From Nevskia ramosa DSM 11499 (GTDB taxonomy: Bacteria; Pseudomonadota; Gammaproteobacteria; Nevskiales; Nevskiaceae), in the NCBI RefSeq assembly GCF_000420645.1, contig NZ_ATVI01000005.1, positions 124,001 to 188,000 on the forward strand: DNA of 64,000 bases, given 5' to 3'. The position numbers and the translations under genes were made by a program. Below the pieces are notes generated by a model. That model saw only the letters and a list, made by a program, of their open reading frames with translations, was not told where the DNA came from and ran no database searches. Of this stretch, positions 54,384 through 63,793 are shown piece after piece (positions within the stretch are counted from its first letter, which is position 1; each line of letters starts with the position of its first letter).

Positions 54384-55247
54384 ATGAGCCTTGCAGCCAG
54401 TCATCTCGATAGCGTTGAAGCCACGGACGATCGTGACTTCAACTTCACCGCCCGCGATTTCGATCGCGTGCGGAGCTTGATCCACGCCAAGGCCGGCATC
54501 GCGCTGTCGGAATCGAAGCGCGACATGGTCTACAGCCGCCTGGGCCGGCGGCTGCGGGCCTTGTCGCTCGACAGCTTCAAGACCTATCTCGATCAACTGG
54601 AAGCACGCAACGATGCCGATGAATGGCAGGCGTTCACCAATGCGCTGACCACCAATCTGACCTCGTTCTTTCGCGAGGCGCATCACTTCGAAGTGCTCGC
54701 CGAACTTTTGAAGGCGCGTGGTCGGCAGACGCCGATCAAGATCTGGTGCGCGGCGGCCTCGACGGGCGAGGAGCCGTATTCGCTGGCGATCACCGCCGCC
54801 GAAGCGCTGGATTCGCTGACGCCGTCGGTGAAGATCCTGGCCACCGACATCGACACCCAGGTGCTGGAAACCGCGCAGGCCGGCGTCTATCCGGAGGAGC
54901 GTGTCGACAAGCTCGACGATGCCCAGAAGCGGCGCTTTTTTCGCCGCGGTGCCGGCGCCAATGCCGGCCGTGTGCGGGTCATCGACGAGCTGCGCGAGAT
55001 GATCAGCTTCCGGCCGCTGAATCTGCTCGATGCCCGTTATCCGATGCGCGGCCCGTTCGACGCGATCTTCTGCCGCAACGTGATGATCTATTTCGACAAG
55101 CCCACGCAGCGCGACATCCTCGGCAAGATCGCGCCGCTGCTGAGCCCGGACGGCCTGTTCTTCGCCGGCCACTCGGAAAGCTTCTTCCACGCCACCGACA
55201 TTGTCACGTCGATCGGCCGCACCGTGTACCGGCGGACAGCCCGCTAG
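54384..55247 (+). CDS. cheR: Chemoreceptor methyltransferase CheR
   Basis: 287 aa. The N-terminal helical domain (FTARDFDRVRSLIHAKAGIAL, LTTNLTSFFREAHHF) precedes a Rossmann-type SAM domain with KIWCAAASTGEEPYSLAI and a late FDAIFCRNVMIYFDKPTQRD. It methylates glutamates of the receptors, here probably the PAS receptor just upstream, whose QWTEF tail would tether it. ATG 54384 chosen because it follows the receptor stop and gives family length. Confidence 0.96.
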   Translation: MSLAASHLDSVEATDDRDFNFTARDFDRVRSLIHAKAGIALSESKRDMVYSRLGRRLRALSLDSFKTYLDQLEARNDADEWQAFTNALTTNLTSFFREAHHFEVLAELLKARGRQTPIKIWCAAASTGEEPYSLAITAAEALDSLTPSVKILATDIDTQVLETAQAGVYPEERVDKLDDAQKRRFFRRGAGANAGRVRVIDELREMISFRPLNLLDARYPMRGPFDAIFCRNVMIYFDKPTQRDILGKIAPLLSPDGLFFAGHSESFFHATDIVTSIGRTVYRRTAR

Positions 55248-55249
55248 CC

Positions 55250-55870
55250 ATGTACGCGATCCGCAAGGTACGCGACAAGGTGCAGGCGATCGCCGATCCG
55301 ACGACCTATTTCGACCCCAAGTTCGGCGCCCACGCGATGAAGGTGCTGCCGGGCGAATACGTGGCGACCGATCGCGACGTGATGCTGGTGACCGTGCTCG
55401 GTTCCTGCGTCTCGGCCTGCATTCGCGATCCGCTGGCCAAGGTCGGCGGCATGAACCATTTCATGCTGCCGGACATCGAGAACGCCGGCGCCGCCAATGA
55501 AAGCGCGCGCTACGGCTCTTACGCGATGGAAATGCTGATCAACGAACTGCTGAAGCGCGGTGCCGCGCGCAGCCGTCTGGAAACCAAGCTGTTCGGTGGC
55601 GGCGCGGTGCTGGCCGGCTTCACGGTCTCCAATGTCGGCAAGCGCAACGGCGAGTTCGTGCTGCGCTATCTGGCCACCGAAGGCCTGAGCGTCGCGGCCC
55701 AGGACTTGTACGACACCTGCCCGAGGCGGGTTCACTACTTTCCGCTCACCGGCCGCGTGATGGTCAAGCGCCTTGCTTCCGCCAACGACACCGAAGTGCT
55801 GGCCAGCGAGCGCTTGTACCGCCACAAGCTCACCGAATCCCCGAACACTGGCAGCGTGGAGCTTTTCTGA
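55250..55870 (+). CDS. cheD: Receptor glutamine deamidase CheD
   Basis: 206 aa. The catalytic Cys is in [11 protein letters not shown] (with the His in [10 protein letters not shown] and the Thr/Ser-bearing strand [12 protein letters not shown]). It deamidates receptor glutamines and, in some bacteria, regulates CheC. It ends GSVELF, a tail also found on the receptor at 57042. Its ATG is 2 bases after the cheR stop and its stop overlaps cheB (TGATG). Confidence 0.95.
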   Translation: MYAIRKVRDKVQAIADPTTYFDPKFGAHAMKVLPGEYVATDRDVMLVTVLGSCVSACIRDPLAKVGGMNHFMLPDIENAGAANESARYGSYAMEMLINELLKRGAARSRLETKLFGGGAVLAGFTVSNVGKRNGEFVLRYLATEGLSVAAQDLYDTCPRRVHYFPLTGRVMVKRLASANDTEVLASERLYRHKLTESPNTGSVELF

Positions 55871-56943
55871 TGCCTGCAATCCCGAACAAGATTCTCAAGG
55901 TGCTGATCGTCGACGACTCGGCGCTGATGCGTCAGTTGCTGACCGAACTGCTGTCCGGCGACCGCGAACTGGAAGTGGTCGGCGCCGCGCCGGATCCCTA
56001 CATCGCCCGCGATCTGATCAAGGCGCTGAATCCCGACGTGCTGACGCTCGATGTCGAGATGCCGCGCATGGACGGCCTGAGCTTCCTCGAGAACCTGATG
56101 CGGCTGCGGCCGATGCCGGTGGTGATGGTGTCGTCGCTGACCGAGAAGGGCGCGGAAGTGACCTTGCAGGCGATGGAACTCGGCGCGATCGATTTCGTCA
56201 CCAAGCCGAAGATCGATGTGCAGGCCGGTCTGCGCCTCTATGCCGAGGAGCTGGTCGCCAAGATCAAGATCGCGGCGCGCGCCAAGGTCCGCGGCCGGAT
56301 GCCGGCACCGAGCGGCTCGCGCACCGCTGCCGCAGGCGGGTCGCGGATCTTCCGCACCACCGAAAAGCTGATCGCGATCGGCGCCTCGACCGGCGGCACC
56401 GAAGCGATCCGCGAAGTGCTGGAACGGATGCCGGCCGATTCGCCGGCCATCGTCATCACCCAGCACATTCCGGCGCTGTTCTCCGGGCCATTCGCGGCGC
56501 GCATGGATCGGAGTTCGGCGATGTCGGTCTGCGAAGCCAGGGATGGTCAGCAGATCGTCCCCGGCCACGCCTACATCGCGCCCGGCGATCGCCATCTGGA
56601 AGTGCGCCGCGATGGCGCCCGCTACATCTGCAAGCTCACCGATGCGCCGCCGGAAAACCGCCACCGGCCGAGCGTCGACGTGCTGTTCAAATCAGTGGCC
56701 CAGCACGCCGGTGCCAATGCCGTCGGCGCGATCCTGACCGGCATGGGTGACGACGGCGCGCGCGGCTTGCTGGAGATGCGCAAGGTCGGCGCCTCGACCG
56801 TGGTGCAGGACGAAGCGAGCAGCGTGGTCTGGGGCATGCCCGGCGCCGCGTTCAAGCTGGGCGCTGCCGATCGCGTACTGCCGCTCGATGCGATCGCCAC
56901 CGAGTTACTGCGTCAATGCAGCACTGATCGACGGGCCGCTTGA
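55870..56943 (+). CDS. cheB: Chemotaxis methylesterase CheB
   Basis: 357 aa. Receiver domain with Asp61 ([12 protein letters not shown]). A linker (about 125-165) leads to the methylesterase domain with the catalytic triad contexts [10 protein letters not shown] (Ser), [13 protein letters not shown] (His) and [10 protein letters not shown] (Asp). Phosphorylated by CheA, it removes receptor methyl groups, opposing CheR. Confidence 0.97.
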   Translation: MPAIPNKILKVLIVDDSALMRQLLTELLSGDRELEVVGAAPDPYIARDLIKALNPDVLTLDVEMPRMDGLSFLENLMRLRPMPVVMVSSLTEKGAEVTLQAMELGAIDFVTKPKIDVQAGLRLYAEELVAKIKIAARAKVRGRMPAPSGSRTAAAGGSRIFRTTEKLIAIGASTGGTEAIREVLERMPADSPAIVITQHIPALFSGPFAARMDRSSAMSVCEARDGQQIVPGHAYIAPGDRHLEVRRDGARYICKLTDAPPENRHRPSVDVLFKSVAQHAGANAVGAILTGMGDDGARGLLEMRKVGASTVVQDEASSVVWGMPGAAFKLGAADRVLPLDAIATELLRQCSTDRRAA

Positions 56944-57041
56944 GAGTGCTTGGCGGCGCTCCAGTCCTGTCCTCTACGGCCGATAACCCTGCAATGAACC
57001 TTTCGTTGAATTCTTGATTCCGCTCACCTGGACCCTCCGAC

Positions 57042-58268
57042 ATGAACACCCTCGATCAACAAGCCTGGCTGCTGCCGTTATCCGGCACCGTGGTGGGCGC
57101 TGCGCTGCAGATGGTGGCGACGCCAGCGGCAAGCTGGATCGGCGGGGCGCTCGTCGTCGCCGGCTGGGCTGCATTCGCCTGGCGCAATCGGCGCAGCACC
57201 GGCAACCAGCGCCAGCTCGCAGCGATCCACGACGGCCAGTTGCAACACCATCGGCAATTGCTTGAGGAACTGCGCAGCGGCCTGGTCAACGAATCGGCCG
57301 GCGTGCAGCACGAAGTCGAACGAGTGCGGACGCTGATCCTCGAATCGGTGCGCACGCTCGGCAGTGCCTTCGAGCAGATGAACAAGCAATCCCGCGCTCA
57401 GGAAACGGCCGTCGGCCGCATCCTGAGTCGTGCCGAAAGCGGCGCCGGCGGCAATGGCGTCGACGTGCAGCACTTCGCCCGCACGGCCAGCCAGTTGATG
57501 GAAGGCCTGGTCGACATCCTCGCTGGCGTCAGCAAGCAGAGCGCGAACTCGGTGCAGCACATCGATGCGATGGTCAAGCATCTGGATGCGATCTTCGAAT
57601 TGCTCGGTGATGTGAAGACCATCGCCGATCAGACCAACCTGCTAGCGCTGAACGCAGCGATCGAAGCGGCACGCGCCGGTGAAGCCGGACGCGGTTTCGC
57701 CGTGGTCGCCGAGGAAGTGCGCAACCTGTCCGAGCGCTCGACCAGCTTCAACGAACAGATCCGCAAACTGGTGTTCAGCTCCAAGGATTCGATCGCCAAG
57801 GTCCGCGAAGCGGTCGGCGAGATGGCGACCCGCGACATGGGTGCGAGCCTCCACGCCCGCAACGAAGTCGGCCGCCTGATGGCCCAGGTCGAAGAGATCA
57901 ACGTCGCCGTTGCCGGCAGCGCCCGCGAAGCCCACGCCGCCGGCGAACAGATCGGCATCGCCGTCGGCCAGGCCGTGCGCTGCCTGCAGTTCGAGGACAT
58001 CGCCACCCAGGCACTCGGCGCGGCCCTGGTCCACGTCCGCCACCTGCACCAGATCGGCGACGAAACCCGCGGCCTGCAGGCCGTGCTGGTCAACGAAGCT
58101 CGGCCGGAGCCGATCCGCCAGCCGCTGCCAGCCGCAGCACCCAGCTATGTCGCACCGAAGCCTGCTCCGACGCCAGTGGCTGAAGCCGCCAACGATGATT
58201 GGCGAGTGCCGGCCCACAAGCCGGTGGCGCAGTTGTCGATGCAGGCGGGGGCGGTGGAGTTGTTTTGA
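57042..58268 (+). CDS. Short membrane-anchored chemoreceptor
   Basis: 408 aa. Two hydrophobic stretches at the N-terminus (about 8-28 and 32-48) have no periplasmic ligand domain between them. A coiled coil follows, then a short MCP signalling region with tip [21 protein letters not shown] and [17 protein letters not shown]. After that come [24 protein letters not shown] and a Pro-rich tail ending GAVELF. It resembles receptor-like proteins at the end of cheD/cheB operons; it may sense intracellular or membrane signals or act on CheD. The tail matches the CheD C-terminus. Confidence 0.88.
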   Translation: MNTLDQQAWLLPLSGTVVGAALQMVATPAASWIGGALVVAGWAAFAWRNRRSTGNQRQLAAIHDGQLQHHRQLLEELRSGLVNESAGVQHEVERVRTLILESVRTLGSAFEQMNKQSRAQETAVGRILSRAESGAGGNGVDVQHFARTASQLMEGLVDILAGVSKQSANSVQHIDAMVKHLDAIFELLGDVKTIADQTNLLALNAAIEAARAGEAGRGFAVVAEEVRNLSERSTSFNEQIRKLVFSSKDSIAKVREAVGEMATRDMGASLHARNEVGRLMAQVEEINVAVAGSAREAHAAGEQIGIAVGQAVRCLQFEDIATQALGAALVHVRHLHQIGDETRGLQAVLVNEARPEPIRQPLPAAAPSYVAPKPAPTPVAEAANDDWRVPAHKPVAQLSMQAGAVELF

Positions 58269-58290
58269 GCCGCTGAAACAGCCAATCGGT

Positions 58291-58866
58291 TCAATGCCAG
58301 CGGCGTGGCAGGAACGCTCCCGTCGCGTCGCGGTACCGGGCGTAAGCCGCTGCCAGCACGCTGGTCTCGAACTTTCCTTCCTCGACCCGCGCCGCCGACA
58401 CATAGATCGCACCCATCGCCAGTAGCGGCATCAGCATCAGCGGCTGAAGTGTGGCGACGGGAACGGCGAGCCAGGCCAGCAGGTAGGCGCTGTAGAACGG
58501 ATGGCGAATCCAGCGATACGGGCCGGTGCTGACCAGGTGACTGGGTTCGTCTTCGGAGAACGCGAAGCTCAGCGGGCGGGTCCGGTTGGCGCGGATGGCC
58601 CACCAGAACAGGGCGAGGCTTGCGGCACAGAGCAGCAAGGCAGTCAGGCCGCCGAGCGCCGAGGCGATGCCGAACAGGGGAATGCCACTCAGGCTGATGA
58701 AACCCAGCGCGGTACCGAGCAGCTTGATGGTGTCGATGCCGCTGTTGCTGCCGCTGGGTTCGGTGAAGAAGCGGTACATGCCCCAGTTGAAGCTGAGCAG
58801 GCAGGTGGCGAAGGCGATCAGCAGGCTGACCGTCCAGATATCGAAAGTGAATAGTTCGGCCATCAT
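58291..58866 (-). CDS. Isoprenylcysteine/phospholipid methyltransferase-like membrane protein
   Basis: 191 aa, about five membrane segments. The C-terminal half has the ICMT/PEMT-family SAM-binding pattern STGPYRWIRHPFYSAYLLAW and later RVEEGKFETSVLAAAYARYR. Bacterial members methylate lipids, small molecules or unknown substrates, so the family does not fix a function. The start overlaps the stop of the gene upstream (ATGA), in a three-gene minus-strand operon. Confidence 0.8.
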   Translation of the reverse strand: MMAELFTFDIWTVSLLIAFATCLLSFNWGMYRFFTEPSGSNSGIDTIKLLGTALGFISLSGIPLFGIASALGGLTALLLCAASLALFWWAIRANRTRPLSFAFSEDEPSHLVSTGPYRWIRHPFYSAYLLAWLAVPVATLQPLMLMPLLAMGAIYVSAARVEEGKFETSVLAAAYARYRDATGAFLPRRWH

Positions 58867-59636
58867 GCAGTCCTCCGTCGCGTGCGGCGGTTACGGCTCA
58901 TCAGCGCCAGCATCGAGGCGCGCGACAGGGCGGTGCCGATCTGGGCCGGGGTACGGGCGATGAAGATCAGGCGGTCTTCGCGGGCTTCATCGATGTCGAG
59001 CTGGGCGAACAGCCCGAACTGCTTGCGTTCGACGATCCGGGCGATGCGTTCGCGCTCTGCGCAGGAGTAGCGCGTGGAGGTGGCGATGCCGCGCAGGGCG
59101 AAAGGGTGTTCGCCTTCTGCAGCAGCCGGTGCGCCGAGGCGTTCGCGCAGCCAGTGCGCAAGGCGGGCGCCATCGCTGCTGTAGCTGCCGTCGCAACGTG
59201 GCTCGACGTTGGCGAGGTAGCGCGATACGCCGAGATAGATCGTCGGTGACGCAGTGGTCGACCACAGCAGCGCGCTACGGCCCAGTTTGTGTTCCCAGAC
59301 TTGGGTATCGACGATGCAGCGTTCGAACAGCGCCATCGTCGCACCGCTGTTCTTCAGATCATTCCGACAGGCGCTCCAGCCGACATGGACCAGCGCCAGG
59401 TCCAAGGGCAGGCCGTGGACGGCGCTCAGATCTTCGCGGCTGGTCATGAAGAAGCCGGCAAGCTGTCCCTGGCCCTCGCGGCCGATGTAGAGGTGGCTGC
59501 AGGCGGCGACTTCGCGGGCCAGGATCGCGCTGGCGTCGTCGTAGCTCGGTGCGGCGAGCAGGGCCAGTTCGGTGCGTAGCCAGGCGTTGCGACGCAGCTC
59601 GTCGCCGCTGATCACTTCGATGGCGAGCTGGGTCAT
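58863..59636 (-). CDS. Putative GNAT-like acyltransferase
   Basis: 257 aa from ATG 59636, which overlaps the stop of the small gene upstream. The N-terminal half has strands and helices that look GNAT-like, including SHLYIGREGQGQLAGFFMTS. The assignment rests on this pattern only and is weak. The C-terminal part is Arg-rich (ALMSRNRRTRRRTA). No signal peptide or membrane segment. It is coupled to the methyltransferase-like gene by ATGA, so the two may modify the same small molecule or lipid; that is inference. Confidence 0.55.
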   Translation of the reverse strand: MTQLAIEVISGDELRRNAWLRTELALLAAPSYDDASAILAREVAACSHLYIGREGQGQLAGFFMTSREDLSAVHGLPLDLALVHVGWSACRNDLKNSGATMALFERCIVDTQVWEHKLGRSALLWSTTASPTIYLGVSRYLANVEPRCDGSYSSDGARLAHWLRERLGAPAAAEGEHPFALRGIATSTRYSCAERERIARIVERKQFGLFAQLDIDEAREDRLIFIARTPAQIGTALSRASMLALMSRNRRTRRRTA

Positions 59637-59842
59637 GACCGTGCCTGGCCGCTTCCGCCTGTGTCGTCGTCTCTCGGGGGCGGGAGCGGCGTGGTGTCGT
59701 TCGGCGCCTGCTCTGGTCCTGGTTTCGGCGCTTCGGTCGTTACCGGCTCGCTGCCCGGGGGAGGTGGCGACGGCCACCACTGGACGCCGCTGTCGGTCGG
59801 CGACGGCAGCCAGTTTTCGTAACGGATGGCGGAAGCGCCCAT
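59633..59842 (-). CDS. Small proline-rich protein
   Basis: 69 aa from ATG 59842 (GTG or TTG starts up to 59872 are possible). It begins MGASAIRYENWLPSPTDSGV and continues as a Pro/Glu/Asp-rich low-complexity chain (WWPSPPPPGSEP...TTPLPPPRDDD). Its TGA overlaps the next ATG, the main argument that it is real. It resembles a disordered linker or partner protein. Unknown function. Confidence 0.45.
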   Translation of the reverse strand: MGASAIRYENWLPSPTDSGVQWWPSPPPPGSEPVTTEAPKPGPEQAPNDTTPLPPPRDDDTGGSGQARS

Positions 59843-60145
59843 GACCACGCCCTGCTGGAAGGTGTGGGGCAAGGCTCGGGTCCGGACTGGCTGGCAGTCC
59901 TAACGCAGTTCCATCGGATTGCTAACGAATTCGCATTGCCGTTGCGAGCGATTGAAAACAAGGCGTTTCTTCGTGCCGAGCCCTGCGGGTGTGATTTTCG
60001 GCATCGGCTCCGAGCAGATATCCCGGGGCCGTATAGGGGCGCGCCTTCATAGCGTTCGGGCCAACGGCTCGGCGATGATTCCGCTTGCCACCCAGCGGGT
60101 TCGTCGTGAACCGGCACGGCAGCGATGATGACGAGGAGAACGCCG
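59843..60145. other. Intergenic region before the cupin gene
   Basis: About 300 bases between divergent genes. I see no gene, repeat or strong promoter. The last bases hold GAGGAG eight bases before the cupin ATG at 60146, a good Shine-Dalgarno. Confidence 0.4.
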
Positions 60146-60586
60146 ATGGCCGATGGACGCTTCGATGACCGACAGATCCAGTGGAGCCGCCTCGACGGCA
60201 TCGCGCATCTCGAATACACCGTGCTGAGCATCGATCCGCCACGCCAGACGGCCGATGTGCTGTTCCGCTTCGCTGCCAACGAGCAGATTGTCCTGCACCG
60301 GCACCTGGCCCTGAATCACACCTTCGTCGTGCAGGGAGAACATCGCCTGTACGAGCCCGACGGCCGCATCAAGGAAATCCGGCCGACCGGCAGCTACACG
60401 ATCAGCCCGCCCAATCCGGAACCGCATCGCGAAGGCGGTGGTGCCGAAGATGTCATCGTGCTGTTCAGCATCCGTGGCAGCGATGGCTTGCTGTACGAAT
60501 TGCTCGACGATGCCCGCAACATCATCGGTACCTTGACGATGCAGGATCTGACGGCGCTGTACGCCGCGCAGCGCGGCTCGAGATAG
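60146..60586 (+). CDS. Cupin-domain protein
   Basis: 146 aa single-domain cupin. ANEQIVLHRHLALNHTFVVQGEHRLYEPDG supplies the His-x-His and later His/Glu residues of a metal-binding cupin motif 1, and a second strand set follows (GAEDVIVLFSIRGSDGLLYE). Related proteins are dioxygenase-like or sensor cupins; the substrate is unknown. It converges with the EAL gene, with 7 bases between the stops. Confidence 0.7.
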   Translation: MADGRFDDRQIQWSRLDGIAHLEYTVLSIDPPRQTADVLFRFAANEQIVLHRHLALNHTFVVQGEHRLYEPDGRIKEIRPTGSYTISPPNPEPHREGGGAEDVIVLFSIRGSDGLLYELLDDARNIIGTLTMQDLTALYAAQRGSR

Positions 60587-60593
60587 CCGCGGC

Positions 60594-61877
60594 TTATTCT
60601 TGGGCGGCGACCAGTTCGAGGAATTTTTCCGGCGTCACCGTCGGATAGAACAGCCAGCCCTGGGCGTAGTCGACGCCGATCTCGCGCAGCGCGGCGAGCT
60701 TGCGCGGATCGTCGACGAACTCGGCGACCGTGCGCTTGCCGGTGGCGTGGGCGACCTGGTGGATGGCGCGGACGATTTCCTGCGAGGCGCCGCTCTGCGC
60801 CACTTCCTTGATGAAGCAGCCGTCGATCTTGACCTCGTCGACCGGCAGCCGCTGCAGGTAGCCGAACGAACACAGGCCGGAGCCGAAGTCATCGAGGCTG
60901 AAGCTGACGCCTGCGGCGCGGAAGGTGCGGATCACGTCGGCGGCGATATCGAGGTTCTCGATCGCCGCAGTTTCGGTGATTTCGAAACAGAGTTTTCCCG
61001 GCGGCAGGCCCGCGTTCTTCACGTCGCGCAGCAGCTCGTCCATGAAGCGGCCGTCGACGATCGAGCGCGCCGACAGGTTGATCGACACGCTCTGCAGGCG
61101 ACCGAGCGCGCCGCGGTTGTCGGCCAGCCAGTCGAGGATGAACTGGGTCGAGAAGCGATCGAGTTCGTTGATCAGGCCGAAGTATTCAAGTGTTTCGATG
61201 GTGCCGGCGGGCACCGGCATGAAGACGCCTTTCTTTTCCATGCGGAGCAGGAACTCGGCCTTGCGCAGGCGCGGCTCGCCGCGGCGGATATCCATGATCG
61301 GCTGCGGATGCAAGGACAGCCGGCCGGCGGCCATCAGCTTGCGGAACTGGGTGACGTCGCCGGCATTGACCGGCGGCTTGCGCAGCGCCGTGCCACTCGC
61401 GTTATGCAAGGCGACCTGATTCAGACCGAGATGCTTGCTCTGCTCGCAGGCCTCGCCAGCCTCGCTCAGTGCTTCGATCCAGTTGATGCCCGGGCGCACG
61501 ACCCGGACGCCGATCGATACCGAAACCGGGCTTTCGCCGAGCGGCGCGCGGAAGCGCAGCGCGGTCAGTCGATCACGCAGATCGATGGCATCGTCGATCG
61601 CCATCTGCGGGTGATCGATGATCCGCGCGGCGACGAACTCGTTGCTCCACAAACGGCCGGCGATGCCGTGCTTGCCGATCCATTCATGCAGCAGTTGTTC
61701 GACCTGGGCGATCACCGCATCGCCCTCGGCCGCACCAGCGATGCGATTCACCGAACGCAGATGGCGGATGTCGATCACGAACAATGCGGCGCAGGGCTCG
61801 CAGGACCAGGCACGCAGGCGCTCGATCAGCGTGTCGTGGCTGGACGGGGTCATGGCGAAGCGTGGAAGAAGGCTCAT
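60594..61877 (-). CDS. c-di-GMP phosphodiesterase with degenerate GGDEF and intact EAL domain
   Basis: 427 aa (an ATG at residue 9 is an alternative start). The N-terminal half is GGDEF-like, but the signature is replaced by WSNEF (context AGRLWSNEFVAARI), so no cyclase activity is expected. The EAL domain (about 185-425) has KAEFLLR in place of EALLR but keeps its metal and catalytic residues: NLSARS, FEITETAA, LDDFGSG, VKIDGCF and TVAEFVDD. It is therefore probably an active phosphodiesterase that lowers c-di-GMP, opposing the cyclase at 27985. No membrane segment. Confidence 0.88.
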   Translation of the reverse strand: MSLLPRFAMTPSSHDTLIERLRAWSCEPCAALFVIDIRHLRSVNRIAGAAEGDAVIAQVEQLLHEWIGKHGIAGRLWSNEFVAARIIDHPQMAIDDAIDLRDRLTALRFRAPLGESPVSVSIGVRVVRPGINWIEALSEAGEACEQSKHLGLNQVALHNASGTALRKPPVNAGDVTQFRKLMAAGRLSLHPQPIMDIRRGEPRLRKAEFLLRMEKKGVFMPVPAGTIETLEYFGLINELDRFSTQFILDWLADNRGALGRLQSVSINLSARSIVDGRFMDELLRDVKNAGLPPGKLCFEITETAAIENLDIAADVIRTFRAAGVSFSLDDFGSGLCSFGYLQRLPVDEVKIDGCFIKEVAQSGASQEIVRAIHQVAHATGKRTVAEFVDDPRKLAALREIGVDYAQGWLFYPTVTPEKFLELVAAQE

Positions 61878-61964
61878 CCACCGCTATCGGCACCGCCATT
61901 CGCTTTCTGCAACCGCCTGGCGGTCGTCGGCAGCCTTTGGCGCCAACGACCACCGACAGCAGAC

Positions 61965-63056
61965 TCAGACGTTGAAGCGGAAGTGCATGACGTCGCCTTC
62001 CTTGACGATGTATTCCTTGCCTTCCAGACGCCAGCGGCCGGCTTCCTTGGCGCCCGGTTCGCCCTTGTATTGGACGTAATCGTCATAGGCGATGACTTCG
62101 GCGCGGATGAAGCCGCGCTCGAAATCGGTGTGGATGACGCCGGCCGCCTGCGGGCCGGTGGCACCGACCTTGACCGTCCAGGCGCGTACTTCCTGCACGC
62201 CGGCAGTGAAGTAGGTCTGCAGGCCGAGCAGCGCATAGGCGCTGCGGATCACGCGGTTCAGGCCCGGTTCTTCAAGGCCGAGGGATTCGAGGAAGTCCTT
62301 CTTGTCGGCGTCGTCGAGCTGGGCGATTTCGGCTTCGATCTGGGCGCAGACCACGACCACGGTGGCGCCTTCCTTCGCCGCAAGCGCCTTGACCCGATCG
62401 ACGTACTCATTGCCGCTTAAGCCCGCTTCATCGACGTTGGCGATGTACAGGCCCGGCTTGGCGGTGATCAGCTGCAGTTCCCTGACGATCAGTTTCTCGT
62501 CGGCATCCAGCGTCATGCCGCGCACCGCTTCGGCATTGTTCAGGTGCGCCTGCACGCGGGTGAGGCAAGCGCTGCGGGCGATCGCTTCGGCGTTGCCGGA
62601 CTTGGCCAGCTTGGTCGAGCGCTCCAGCGCCTTGGTGACGCGCTCGAGATCGGCGAGGGCGAGTTCGGTGCCGATCACTTCGATGTCGCGGATCGGGTCG
62701 ACGCTGTCCATCACGTGGATGACGTCGTCATCGACGAAGCAGCGAACGACGTGGGCGATCGCATCGGTATCGCGGATGTGCGACAGGAAGGCATTGCCCT
62801 TGCCCTTGCCTTCGGCAGCACCTTCGACCAGTCCGGCGATGTCGACGAACTCGACGGTGGCCGGAAGGATCTTCAGAGGCTTGACGATCTTCGCCAGCGC
62901 CTCGAGACGCGGATCAGGCACGCCGACCACGCCGACGTTCGGATCGATCGTGCAGAACGGATAGTTCTCGGCGGCGATCTGCGCCTTGGTCAGCGCGTTG
63001 AACAAGGTCGACTTGCCGACGTTCGGGAGACCGACGATGCCGCATTGAATGCCCAT
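61965..63056 (-). CDS. ychF: Ribosome-associated ATPase YchF (Obg family)
   Basis: 363 aa. G1-type motif [14 protein letters not shown] near the start, and NVDEAGLSG where true GTPases have NKxD; this replacement gives YchF its ATP preference. The C-terminal TGS domain ([35 protein letters not shown]) ends DVMHFRFNV. Binds ribosomes and is regulated by redox in E. coli. It follows pth as in most gammaproteobacteria. Confidence 0.97.
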   Translation of the reverse strand: MGIQCGIVGLPNVGKSTLFNALTKAQIAAENYPFCTIDPNVGVVGVPDPRLEALAKIVKPLKILPATVEFVDIAGLVEGAAEGKGKGNAFLSHIRDTDAIAHVVRCFVDDDVIHVMDSVDPIRDIEVIGTELALADLERVTKALERSTKLAKSGNAEAIARSACLTRVQAHLNNAEAVRGMTLDADEKLIVRELQLITAKPGLYIANVDEAGLSGNEYVDRVKALAAKEGATVVVVCAQIEAEIAQLDDADKKDFLESLGLEEPGLNRVIRSAYALLGLQTYFTAGVQEVRAWTVKVGATGPQAAGVIHTDFERGFIRAEVIAYDDYVQYKGEPGAKEAGRWRLEGKEYIVKEGDVMHFRFNV

Positions 63057-63085
63057 GGTTTCGAATCCTGTGTGCGGCGTGATGA

Positions 63086-63700
63086 CTAGTTGGAAGGGGG
63101 CTTGGAAACGGGCGCGGCTGGCGGCGCGCTGTGCAGCTTCTGCATGGCTTTTTCCAGCGTCTGGTCGAGCCAGACCGGTACTGCATTCATGGCGTCGATC
63201 AGACCGTCGCGGATCAGCTTGTCATCGGCACTGTTCGGCCTGCCGAGCACATAGCCGAGCACCTGATCCTTGGTGCCTGGATGACCGATGCCGATACGCA
63301 GGCGCAGGTATTCCTCGCCCAGATGCTGATGCACGCTGCGCAAACCGTTATGACCGCCGTGACCGCCGGCGCGCTTGAGTTTCATCGTGCCGACCGGCAG
63401 ATCGAGTTCATCGTGGGCGACCAGGATGTCGCCAGGCGCGATCTTGTAGAACGCCGCCAGCGGCTGGATGGCCTCGCCGCTCTTGTTCATGAAGGTCATC
63501 GGCTTGAGCAGCAGCACCTCATCGTTGCCGATGCGGATGCGCGCCACTTCGCCCTTGAACTTCGGTTCGCTGCGAAAGCTGCCGCGATACGCCGACGCCA
63601 GCGCATCGACGAACCAGAAACCGGTGTTGTGTCGCGTGCGCTCGTATTCCGCACCCGGATTGCCGAGTCCGACGATGGCACGCAGGCGCTGTTCCGACAT
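63086..63700 (-). CDS. pth: Peptidyl-tRNA hydrolase
   Basis: 204 aa. Starts with [20 protein letters not shown], in which His24 is the catalytic base; [12 protein letters not shown] and [21 protein letters not shown] are the other active-site blocks. It recycles peptidyl-tRNA released from stalled ribosomes. A strong terminator separates it from rplY upstream, so it must have its own promoter or rely on read-through. Confidence 0.97.
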   Translation of the reverse strand: MSEQRLRAIVGLGNPGAEYERTRHNTGFWFVDALASAYRGSFRSEPKFKGEVARIRIGNDEVLLLKPMTFMNKSGEAIQPLAAFYKIAPGDILVAHDELDLPVGTMKLKRAGGHGGHNGLRSVHQHLGEEYLRLRIGIGHPGTKDQVLGYVLGRPNSADDKLIRDGLIDAMNAVPVWLDQTLEKAMQKLHSAPPAAPVSKPPSN

Positions 63701-63723
63701 CGCTCTCGTCTCACTCGTCTCAT

Positions 63724-63759
63724 GAAAAACCCGCCCGTTCGGCTGGCGAACGGACGGGT
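63724..63759 (-). terminator. Intrinsic terminator of rplY
   Basis: On the minus strand a 13-base stem (63759-63747 and 63741-63729, one G-U pair, five-base loop) is followed by TTTTTC. It is the best intrinsic terminator in the window. Confidence 0.8.
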
Positions 63760-63793
63760 CGGTTGCTGCCGGGACGGGGACCGTCCCGAAGCC

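Noticed and set aside
56979-56986. GCCGATAA, a perfect sigma28 -10 before the short receptor
   Set aside because: There is no TAAA-type -35 at the right distance. A similar GCCGATAC at 47391 also lacks one.
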